Of a stretch of 19,635 bases of DNA, positions 1 to 7,400 are shown piece after piece. Position numbers and translations under genes: made by a program. The notes below the pieces were generated by a model. The model saw only the letters and a list, made by a program, of their open reading frames with translations, was not told where the DNA came from and made no database searches. Each line of letters opens with the position of its first letter. Positions within the stretch are counted from its first letter, which is position 1. The stretch covers positions 1 through 19,635 of the forward strand of contig JAEYUO010000031.1 of NCBI GenBank assembly GCA_023432465.1. Direction: 5' to 3'. Source of the stretch: Planctomycetota bacterium. GTDB taxonomy: Bacteria; Planctomycetota; Phycisphaerae; Phycisphaerales; UBA1924.

Positions 1-174
1 GGGGAGCTGTCGAGCGAGGCTTTGCGCAGCGAGACTGAGGGGGCACCTCTTGCCTTTGCGGAACCTCCGCGGTCGGTGGGGGGGGCGGGGGCGCGCCGTC
101 GGCATCGTGCTTCTACGGCGCATCCGCGCATCCCACAGACACCCGGCCCGCGCTTCTACCTGTCCGCAACACCG

Positions 175-345
175 TCTTTCAGGCCGAAGGCCTGATCGTT
201 CATAGCCACACACTATGGAAGCCGGGGTCTCCCGGCGGGCGTGGTCATACGAGATCATGTCCGCTGAGCGGACCGTCCCATGGGCGCGGGATCGATCGGG
301 GTTCGATCGTCCCAATGACCGTGGGCCACACCGGGAGACCCGAGC
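175..345 (+). ncRNA. Candidate IS110 bridge RNA (structured 5' region of the element)
   Basis: The roughly 170 bases ahead of the transposase start can fold into a series of hairpins: 180-194 (CAGGCC/GGCCTG, loop GAA), 201-217 (CATAG/CTATG), 221-236 (GCCGGG/CCCGGC), 259-273 (GTCCGC/GCGGAC, loop TGA) and 288-313 (GGGATCGATCG/CGATCGTCCC with one bulge). A longer-range stem, GGTCAT 243-248 with ATGACC 315-320, encloses the last two. IS110-group elements are known to encode a bridge RNA of similar size in the left non-coding end, with loops that pair to target and donor DNA. The fold is read by eye. The exact RNA ends and guide loops were not determined, and assignment as a bridge RNA is an inference from position, length and structure. 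Confidence 0.5.
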
Positions 346-1410
346 ATGGACAGGATACTCGCACTGGATCTGGGCAAGAACAAGACGGCGGCACGCCTGC
401 ACTGCACCGATGGCCGGGCGGACTTCTCCACGATGGTCACGACCGCGCCGCAGGACCTGCACGACCTGATCGTCTCGACCGATCCGACGCTGGTCATCAT
501 CGAGACCTCCAGCCTGGCGTGGTGGGTCCACGACCTGGCCGCGGCACTCGAGAAGAGAGTGATCGTGACGGCCAACAATGGGCCGGGATGGCGCTGGAAG
601 AACGTTCGGAACAAGAGCGACCGGGGGGATGCGTCCAAGCTGATCAAGATGCACCTGTCGGGACAGCTCGAGCCGGTTCACGTGCCCGATCACGACGTCC
701 GGCAGTGGCGTGGACTGATCCATCAGCGACACGATCTGGTGGGCGATCGCACACGCGTGCGCAACCGGATCACCGGTCTGTTCACTGTCCAGGGGCTGCA
801 GACTCCCCGGGATTGCTCTGCGTGGTCACGCCGGTGGATCGATCAGATCGCCGAGCATGCGCGGCCGCTGGCCGCGTGCGAACCCGAGGAACTCTGGCGT
901 GGCCGCCTGCGGCAGGATCTGCTGCTGCTGGCGGAGGTCGATCGTCTGATCGACGAGGTCGAGGTCATCCTTGAGCAACTCGCGGCCCGGCGGGAAGCAG
1001 TGGCGCTGCTGCGTCAGGAGCCGGGCGTGGGACCCAGGCTGGCCGAGACGTTGGTAGCGGTGATCGATGACCCGCTCCGCTTCAAGACCGGCAAGCAGGT
1101 GGCCTGCTACCTCGGACTGACGCCCCGGCACTGGTCCAGCGGCGACACGGCACGTTCGGGGCACATCTCCAAGCAGGGCAACTCGCTGCTGCGAACACTG
1201 CTGGTGGAGGTGAGCTGGCTGGGGCTGCGTCGCAACCAGTGGATGCGGGAGACCTACGAGCATGTGAAACGCGGCATGCCCGCACGATCCAAGGTCGCGA
1301 TCGTGGCGTTGGCGCGTCGGCTTCTGATCCGCCTGTGGGCCAGATGGCGGGACTTTGAACGAGAACGTCGATCAACGCTGCCGATGGGCACATGCACACC
1401 GGCGATGTAG
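346..1410 (+). CDS. IS110-family transposase (DEDD recombinase)
   Basis: This 354-residue protein is a full-length IS110-family transposase. The N-terminal RuvC-like domain shows the DEDD set: D8 in LALDLGKNK, E53 in VIIETSS, and D92 and D95 in NKSDRGDASK. The C-terminal Transposase_20 domain has the helix-hairpin-helix-like LLRQEPGVGPRLAETL (about 222-237). It is followed by GLTPRHWSSGDTARSGHISK, which contains the Ser-Gly expected to supply the catalytic serine. In this family the protein uses a bridge RNA to recombine element ends with a target. The ATG at 346 has GGGAGA about 7 bases upstream and fits the usual N-terminus. No terminal inverted repeats are evident, as is normal for IS110, so the element's ends are not defined. 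The enzyme appears intact. Confidence 0.93.
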   Translation: MDRILALDLGKNKTAARLHCTDGRADFSTMVTTAPQDLHDLIVSTDPTLVIIETSSLAWWVHDLAAALEKRVIVTANNGPGWRWKNVRNKSDRGDASKLIKMHLSGQLEPVHVPDHDVRQWRGLIHQRHDLVGDRTRVRNRITGLFTVQGLQTPRDCSAWSRRWIDQIAEHARPLAACEPEELWRGRLRQDLLLLAEVDRLIDEVEVILEQLAARREAVALLRQEPGVGPRLAETLVAVIDDPLRFKTGKQVACYLGLTPRHWSSGDTARSGHISKQGNSLLRTLLVEVSWLGLRRNQWMRETYEHVKRGMPARSKVAIVALARRLLIRLWARWRDFERERRSTLPMGTCTPAM

Positions 1411-1425
1411 CAAGGCAACTGCTCA

Positions 1426-1462
1426 TCGGGTCCGAAGGCCCCAGAGCGGTCCTCGGACCCGA
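1426..1462 (+). other. Inverted repeat just downstream of the IS110 transposase
   Basis: TCGGGTCCGA (1426-1435) and TCGGACCCGA (1453-1462) form a perfect 10-bp inverted repeat around a 17-nt loop, 15 bases after the transposase stop. No T-run follows on either strand, so a simple intrinsic terminator is not well supported. It may be part of the right end of the IS110 element or an attenuating structure. Confidence 0.4.
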
Positions 1463-1969
1463 GCAGGAATTGTATGAAGAGGTCGAGAACATCCGCACCC
1501 ATGAGGAGCCCGATCACGATCATCCGCGGCGTGTGAGTGTTGGCCGCGACAGGAGGTTGAATCACGACGGACCGCCCGATCGCACCCCGTAACGCCGGCA
1601 ACGGCTTGCTAGCCAAGGTGGGCATCCGTCCCTTGCACGAAGTGAACTAGGACCACGGCGCCGGGCACGATCCCGGCGAGGGACTCCAGCCCCGCCACCG
1701 TGTACGCCTGAATAGAAAGTTGAACCAACCCCCTCGCCACCCCGCAATGACCGCACGAACCAGCATCACTCCAACAAATCACATCCTCACACTTGACGAC
1801 CCCGGCTTCATAGAGGGGCGTGGAGCTCTTCGCGAGGCGAAGTGCGACACCCCCGGAACGCGAGACCAACACCCCTTCCTCTTCTCTTTCTTGCCTTTGC
1901 CTTCAAGCCGGGCCGGCGTTGGGGGAGGGGAGGAGGGGGGTGAGGCCACCGTGAATCCGCTTCACCATC

Positions 1970-2003
1970 GCACGGGCCCGGCCCAAAGCTGCCGGACCCG
2001 TGC
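1970..2003. other. Strong GC-rich hairpin, possible terminator
   Basis: GCACGGGCCCGGC (1970-1982) and GCCGGACCCGTGC (1991-2003) pair over 13 positions with one mismatch around an 8-nt loop. Neither side is followed by a T-run, so a classical Rho-independent terminator is uncertain. No gene is clearly being terminated here. Confidence 0.35.
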
Positions 2004-2268
2004 CACATCAAACAAAGAACAGATTCAGCCGTGCCACCCGCCGCACCAACGGCCCCGGAGGGAACTCACACCGAACTGAACATTCCCACCACACATCCCT
2101 TGACAACGGCTTGCTCATGGATGCGCAACTTGACACACGCTACCGCACTCGTAGAGCCGGTACCCGTCGCGCTCTTCAACGAGCTGCCCCCCATCGTTCA
2201 GGATGCCTTCGAACACCCACGCTTTCATCCACACCGTGAACCATCTGTGCACAGCGCTCTTATACGGA

Positions 2269-2841
2269 TCACGCCTGAATCTCGTGCGTGAGGTAGGTAC
2301 AAGCACAGACCGACCGAAGGAGTTCTGGGGTGAGCTTCTGCCACGCCGCGGCGCCTGCATCGAGCAGGTGCTTGTAGTTCTCGTACGCCCGATTGCTCAG
2401 GTAGTGGCTGCGCATGTACGCCCACAGCCGCTCGACGGGATTAAGCTCCGGTGAGTACGGCGGCAGCAGCAGGATGGTGATGTTGTCGGGCACCACCAGC
2501 TTCCGGGCCTTGTGCCAGCCGGCCTGGTCCATGATCAGGATGGCGTGGTCCTTGGGCCCGAGTTCATCGCTGCACATCTGAAGGAACACGTTCATCGTGC
2601 CGGTGTTCACATGCGGGGCCTGCAGCGCCACGCTCGCGCCGGTCTTTGGCTCCACCGCGGCGTACAGGTACACCCATTCATACCGCGTCTGCTTCACCGC
2701 CGTCGGCCGCGTGCCGATGCGGGCCCAGATCTTCGTCAGCGTGCCCTGCTGACCGAACCGCGCTTCATCCATGAAGAACACCCGAACGTTCCCGCCGTGC
2801 GGCGTCAGCGCATCACGGAGAGCCTTCACAAAAGGGGGGCG
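2269..2841 (-). CDS. IS630-family transposase, catalytic frame (orfB, DDE domain)
   Basis: This frame, entered by a -1 shift at the C6T4 run, encodes the DDE domain (DDE_3 type). The catalytic residues are visible: Asp in VRVFFMDEARFG, Asp in HAILIMDQAGWHKA, and Glu in SPELNPVERLWAYM. The open frame extends upstream to 3015, but residues before about 2841 are an out-of-frame reading of orfA. The stop codon lies inside the left terminal repeat, so the gene fills the element. No good independent start sits at the junction, which favours a fused orfA-orfB product of about 360 residues, normal for the family. The triad is intact, so the element may be active if frameshifting occurs. Confidence 0.85.
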   Translation of the reverse strand, partial: RPPFVKALRDALTPHGGNVRVFFMDEARFGQQGTLTKIWARIGTRPTAVKQTRYEWVYLYAAVEPKTGASVALQAPHVNTGTMNVFLQMCSDELGPKDHAILIMDQAGWHKARKLVVPDNITILLLPPYSPELNPVERLWAYMRSHYLSNRAYENYKHLLDAGAAAWQKLTPELLRSVCACTYLTHEIQA

Positions 2842-3356
2842 CTCTGGTCCTTGAACTTCTTCTGCGCTGCAAGGTCCTGCAACTCGTGCCGCGGCCGCGG
2901 CGCGAGGCACGAATACCCCAGCCGCTCCAGCGTGCGGTACACGCTGCTCAGGCCAACGTTGGTGCCGAGTTCCTCTCTCGCGATCCGCTGGATGTCCTTG
3001 CCGCGGAGCGTGCACACGCCGTCGGCCTCGGTTGGTCCGGCATCAAGCCGGGCCTTGAGCTTCAGGGCCTTTTCGCCGCTGATCTTGGCTTCGCTCCCGC
3101 CGCGGGGCTTGTCCCTGACCGCCTCGATCCCGCCGTCGCGGTAGGCGTACGACCACCGCTGCACGAACCCGCGGCTGCGGCACAGGGACTCCATGATGTC
3201 CTCGGTCTCGCGGCCCTCGATGGCCAGCACCGGCACCATCAGCCGGTCCTTCTGCTCGGCACGCTTCTCCCGCCGCGCCAGCTGCCTCAGTTTCTTCACA
3301 TCGCCCGGCTCGCGTTCCTTGATCAGCATGCCCAGCCTCCTTGCAGGAGGCATCAT
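2826..3356 (-). CDS. IS630-family transposase, N-terminal frame (orfA)
   Basis: This 176-residue frame encodes the DNA-binding half of the transposase. It has a basic N-terminus (VKKLRQLARREKRAEQKDRL) and helix-turn-helix segments: VLAIEGRETEDIMESLCRSR followed by FVQRWSYAYRDGGIEAVRDK. A second winged-helix-like region contains VGLSSVYRTLERLGYS. It ends QKKFKDQSAPLL at a TGA just after a C6T4 run (minus strand). The catalytic half continues in the -1 frame. The start could be the ATG at 3356 or an internal ATG at 3329 (MLIKEREPGDVKK). IS630 members commonly produce a fused transposase by frameshifting. A simple inactivating deletion cannot be excluded from one copy. Confidence 0.82.
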   Translation of the reverse strand: MMPPARRLGMLIKEREPGDVKKLRQLARREKRAEQKDRLMVPVLAIEGRETEDIMESLCRSRGFVQRWSYAYRDGGIEAVRDKPRGGSEAKISGEKALKLKARLDAGPTEADGVCTLRGKDIQRIAREELGTNVGLSSVYRTLERLGYSCLAPRPRHELQDLAAQKKFKDQSAPLL

Positions 3357-3656
3357 CCCACATCACACGCCATGGCGCAAGTCCCGATCATGCGCCAAAC
3401 GCGCACGGGTTTCAGCGGGGATCCGTATTAGATCCAAACGCCCGAAGCAGGTCCTTCCACTTCGCCCCGTTGTCCAGGATCCAGAAGATGCCCCGCAACG
3501 CCGTTCGCTTGTCCATCGGCGGACGCCCGCCCAGCGGGCTCATCGGCGCATCGGGCACACGCGTCTTAAGCCAACCAACTGCTCGTCTGTCAGTGTCAAC
3601 ATCGTGACTCAACATACGCGCTAGCCCGGAAAGGGTTTCGGGATAGGCTCTAATAC

Positions 3657-4358
3657 TTATTTATCAACATTGTTGCCGAATCGATCCGATCCACTAGGAA
3701 TTTCTAACCGTCGAGTCAACTCTCTTAACTGATTTGTTAGTCCGCCATTCTCTCCACTGACGGCAAGCAGCACTGCTAAATACTCAAGACGCGTGCCTTT
3801 CAAGAGATCGCCAATGCAGGCATTTGGCATCACTTTACCAATGATCGTATCGGTCTCCACAACAACAGCATTGCATACATGACGCGATGTCTCAAGTAGA
3901 ATACACAATGATGCAAGATCGAGCCTCCAAGGCTCCCGATGAAACTTGCGCAACTCCGCGAGTATACAACAACAACTGAGTCGCAATGGGATAGATGATC
4001 GACTGTTCATACTTGAACATAATCTCACAATAAATGCGAGAGTTCGTGCATCTGACCAAGCCCCGTGACCTTCTTTGGGAACAACGCTTAGTGAAATTAT
4101 AAGCAACACAAGAACAGCTGCCGATTGCCTTTCACCGATTGCAATTGCCGACTCGGTCAGCGCAATGCCGATCGCTGAACACAATGTCGCCACTTCACGA
4201 TCCCCCGCAGCAGGCCATGTTTCACCATTCATTGATACAAGTGCATGAGTTACCACGGCTTCGATATCTGCCATTGTCTTATCTAATTGCAGGACTACTT
4301 CCTTGTAATCTTCACGACTTACGATTGCCTCGATGTGCTCGCACATAGCACACCACAT
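3657..4358 (-). CDS. Hypothetical protein, candidate immunity partner of the RHS protein
   Basis: I do not recognise this family. The frame is open from 4493, but that start would overlap the RHS gene by 76 bases. More plausible starts are the ATG at 4358 (233 residues) or a TTG at 4376 with GGAG 7 bases upstream. The product looks helical, lacks a signal peptide, and has hydrophobic stretches (SAAVLVLLIISLSVV) without a clear membrane topology. The DNA is visibly AT-richer than its surroundings: one 60-base line counts 27 G+C, against 42 in an RHS-core line. It lies directly downstream of the RHS tail on the same strand. That position and composition fit an RHS immunity gene, but this is inference from context only. 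It is followed by the IS5 remnant. Confidence 0.6.
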   Translation of the reverse strand: MWCAMCEHIEAIVSREDYKEVVLQLDKTMADIEAVVTHALVSMNGETWPAAGDREVATLCSAIGIALTESAIAIGERQSAAVLVLLIISLSVVPKEGHGAWSDARTLAFIVRLCSSMNSRSSIPLRLSCCCILAELRKFHREPWRLDLASLCILLETSRHVCNAVVVETDTIIGKVMPNACIGDLLKGTRLEYLAVLLAVSGENGGLTNQLRELTRRLEIPSGSDRFGNNVDK

Positions 4359-4417
4359 TTTATCTAGTGCCAACAAATCATCACTCCGCTTTGTGGAATA
4401 TGGACTTACAGATACAA

Positions 4418-7400
4418 CTACTGGCTCGCCTCGCCTGGCATATCGGTGCAACGACTGGCGTGTAAGAATCGACAATAGTCTCCTTCTGCCCATGCAGAGT
4501 TTTCATCATAAGGTGGATAAGGCGATCCTGGACAGCGTGCGTATCTATAATTGCCTATGGCGTTCATGCAGTTGAGCCAGCATAACTCGCCTAATACATA
4601 TCCTTCGCAATCAAGTACATCGTGGCTACAGGGGCGACAGCGACCGCACTCTCGACGCGCGGCCTTCCAAAGCGTCATGCATGGAGAATCAGTTGGTCGA
4701 TCGGGTTCAGGATCCACGGGAGGATAATTTGGTGGCCCCGCAGGTGGAGTATAAGTTGGACCGGGATATGAAGGGGCGGGCGCTTGACATTCAGACGCCA
4801 ATGTCAACACGCACGCTACGCCGATGATGGTCCCGCCCACTACGGTTCCGCAGCATTCCCATACCGCCCCTAGTCCGCTCGCGCAGGTGCGCCAGCAGGT
4901 TCTTAGTACTCCTCCTGGTCGTGCTGGTTCGACAGGAGCACCCGGCGTAGCTGGTACCTCCGGCGGCAAATATGGGTTGTTGGGAAGCAACTCGATTGGC
5001 GATGGTGAGGCTGGAGGGGCGGGCCACACGATCGAAGGAGGCGGAGGGGACGCGCTGCCAACACATGTCGAGCAGTATCCATTCCAGTCAGTAAACCCTA
5101 CAGGGTTCGTTCTATATGCTGCCAGAGTATTCACCCCATCTACATACCCCAGCGGATCCCTCCGCGTCCACCTCCCCAGCCCGAAGTGGAAGACGCGGTT
5201 GCGGACGTGCGCGATCTCGGGCGCGGCGAGGTCGTTGCCGAACCCCTCGTGCTCGTAGCCGGCGTACCCCTTGCGGTTGCCGACATCCTCGGATGACAGC
5301 CTCCACCGCCCGCCCGGCACCGGGTTGGTGTAGCTGTCGTTAAACAGCGTCTGGTCGGCCGTGGTGAGCACCCCGTCCTTGTTCAGGTCAGCCCGGAGGT
5401 TTCCGGCGTCATAGTCCTCGTCGAACGACTTGTAGTCGTTGCTGTCGACCACACCGTCCTTGTTGTGATCACCCGGTGTGATCAGGTACGGAACCCCGTA
5501 CGCCGAATACTTCTGCCACTCGACCAATGCCCCGACGTGATCGAAGATCGCCGACACGTCACCCCGCCAGTTCTGGAGGTAGTAGTGGCGCTCTTCCTGC
5601 GTCCCGTCGGCAGCGCCTGTCCAGCCATTGGTCATGTCTCGGTCTCGCAGCACCACGGTATCAATGTAACTGCTGCCACCCCGGCCCGCAAGGCCGGCGT
5701 TGTGGTAGATGAACATCTCCTTCAGGTTCGCGTCCGTGTCGCGCCACGTCCCCACGATGCGCCACTTCTCGTCGTACGCAAAATGGTAGGTCGGGTCGGA
5801 TCCGTCGGTGGTGCCGTTGCCGGTGGCATCGTAGTGCCAGGTGATCCGCTGGTTCAGCCCGTTGTAGCGGTATGCGGCGACGAGTGAGCTGTTCTGGCGG
5901 CGGATCTCCACGAGCCGTCCGAACGCATCCCACACATACTTGTACTGCTGCTTGTCGTCCTCCAGATCGCCGCGAAGGTTGTAGGAGTTCGAGAGGTCGT
6001 AGTTGTTGCCGGTCGTTCCGGGGTTTGAGTCAAGGTCGCGGCTGAGAATCTCATTTACAGGGCTGTGCGTCCGCGTGTCGTCCAGTTCTCCCGCGTCGGT
6101 GAAGTTGCCGTTGCCGTTGAGATCCACCTTGTTGCGGTCCCAGTTGCCCGTCTGCGTGAGGATCCACTGCTCATCACGGTACTCCGTGGTGATCGAGGAC
6201 GTGTCCCACTTCCCCTCGTGGGCTCGGGTGACACGATTCAGGCCGTCGATCGAGTACGCCGCATCGAACGCGTGCGTTCCAGGACCCGATCCGCCCGCGC
6301 CGGGATCGATGTGCACGTTGTCGATCACGCGCGTGATGTTGCTCGCCTCGTCGTACGTGATGCGAACATCGTAGAAGTAGTCGTCATCGCCCTTGCTCCA
6401 CTGGTTGGCGGTGATCCGATTGAACCTGTCAAGGTTGGGGTAGGTTTGCGGCGTGATGATTGAGTCGAGGGTCCACCCGCAGGCCGTCGGCACCAGCTCA
6501 GTTGCCAGCAGCTCCGTTTCGCCGTTGTAGCTGTACCGCGCGATCGGTGTGCTCGCGATCTCCAGTCTGAACACCCGACCTGCCAGATCATTGATGCTGT
6601 CGGTCGTGCCGTAGGTGTATTCCACGCCGTTCTTGCTGGTGGAGACGTATACGATTTCCTGCAAGGTGCGACGGATCATGCTCCTTGCGTTCGAGGGTGC
6701 CTGGACCTGATACGTGTACCTGACCTCGTAGTCGTCGAGGCTCGCGATGTCCCCCACCACACCGTTGTGGTCTTGCTCGATCTGGGTGATGTTGCCCCAG
6801 TCGTCGTAGGTGTATTTCACCTGGTCGAGCTCGGAGTCGGTTCCGCTCGCAGGGTCGTGCTCATCCCACTGCGTGATCGTCTCGGTCTGGCCGCGGGGTG
6901 TGTAGGTATAGCTGATCCGCCGAACCGTGTCATCGAGATCCCCGGCGGTGTCCATGTCGATCACGCGGCGGTGCGTGAGCCGCCCCGCGGTGTCGTAATC
7001 GAGCTGGATCTCCAGCTCGGTCTGGTCCTGACGCCAGAGTTCCTGACCCTGCGCGTTGTACGCGAACCACACGTCCCGATCCGCCGCGGCCTGCGTGCCG
7101 CCGGAGTCGTTGGGGGGGTAGATCACCCGCGCCAGCAATCCGCCGTGGGCGATCTTGGAATCGGGGAACGAGCCACCCTTGGTGACGCCATAAACGTACT
7201 CGGTCACCTGGTCATCGGAGTCAACGATCTTGTCGCCGTCAAGATCGACCCACATCTTGGTCTGGTGGCCGTTGGTGTACTCAAAGCGCGTGTGGACATC
7301 GTCATCGCCCGTCGGACCACTGGGGACCTCGTTCACATAGTTTGCGATCATCGTCCGCCGTCGGCCGGCATCGTCATACTCGAAGCGGGCCTCCTTGCTC

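Larger units (their letters stand above)
1411..2144. other. Gene-poor stretch between mobile elements
   Basis: I see no convincing gene in this stretch. Short open frames on both strands have odd composition, no family resemblance and no good ribosome-binding sites. It contains the 1426-1462 inverted repeat, a small hairpin CTTCGC-GAG-GCGAAG near 1828, a G-rich run around 1919-1941, and a strong hairpin at 1970-2003. It probably includes the right end of the IS110 element and decayed sequence left by earlier insertions. Confidence 0.5.
2263..3428 (-). mobile_element. IS630-family insertion sequence, 1166 bp
   Basis: The left end, TACGGATC followed by TGAATCTCGTGCGTG, matches the reverse complement of the right end, ATACGGATC followed by TGAAACCCGTGCGCG. 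About 23 of 29 positions agree. Both ends abut a TA dinucleotide (2261-2262 and 3429-3430), the target duplication expected of the IS630/Tc1 superfamily. I chose these boundaries because removing the element and one TA restores an uninterrupted IS5 reading frame, FGSKSAVHRWF. The element carries one transposase coding region, split over two frames, on the minus strand. Confidence 0.88.
2145..3650 (-). pseudogene. Decayed IS5-family transposase gene, split by an IS630 insertion
   Basis: Two minus-strand blocks flank the IS630 element. The right block (3602 to about 3430) starts MLTLTDEQLVG, loses frame by a single-base-type indel near 3575, then reads GGRPPMDKRTALRGIFWILD and NGAKWKDLLRAFGS. 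The left block (about 2260 to 2145) reads KSAVHRWFTVWMKAWVFEGI and ends LVEERDGYRLYEC. Joined, they give the N-terminal DUF4096-type region of IS5/IS427-group transposases. In the family LYEC is normally followed by a FIDGTF-like segment. Here the match stops and the DDE domain is missing, so the gene is truncated as well as frameshifted. The outer end AGAGCCTATCCCGAAACCC (minus strand, ending at 3650) looks like an IS5-type terminal repeat. No opposite end was found. Confidence 0.8.

Noticed and set aside
288..313. tRNA T-arm-like GGTTCGATC motif
   Set aside because: The flanks do not pair as a T stem and no acceptor, D or anticodon arms fit. The hairpin is better explained as part of the IS110 upstream structure.
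1609..1872. Minus-strand 87-codon frame with partly protein-like sequence
   Set aside because: There is no ribosome-binding site or recognisable family, and the opposite strand reads equally well. At most it is a decayed fragment.
1720..2079. Plus-strand 119-codon frame
   Set aside because: The composition is Pro/His/Arg/Thr-rich and it crosses a G-rich run and a strong hairpin, so a gene is unlikely.
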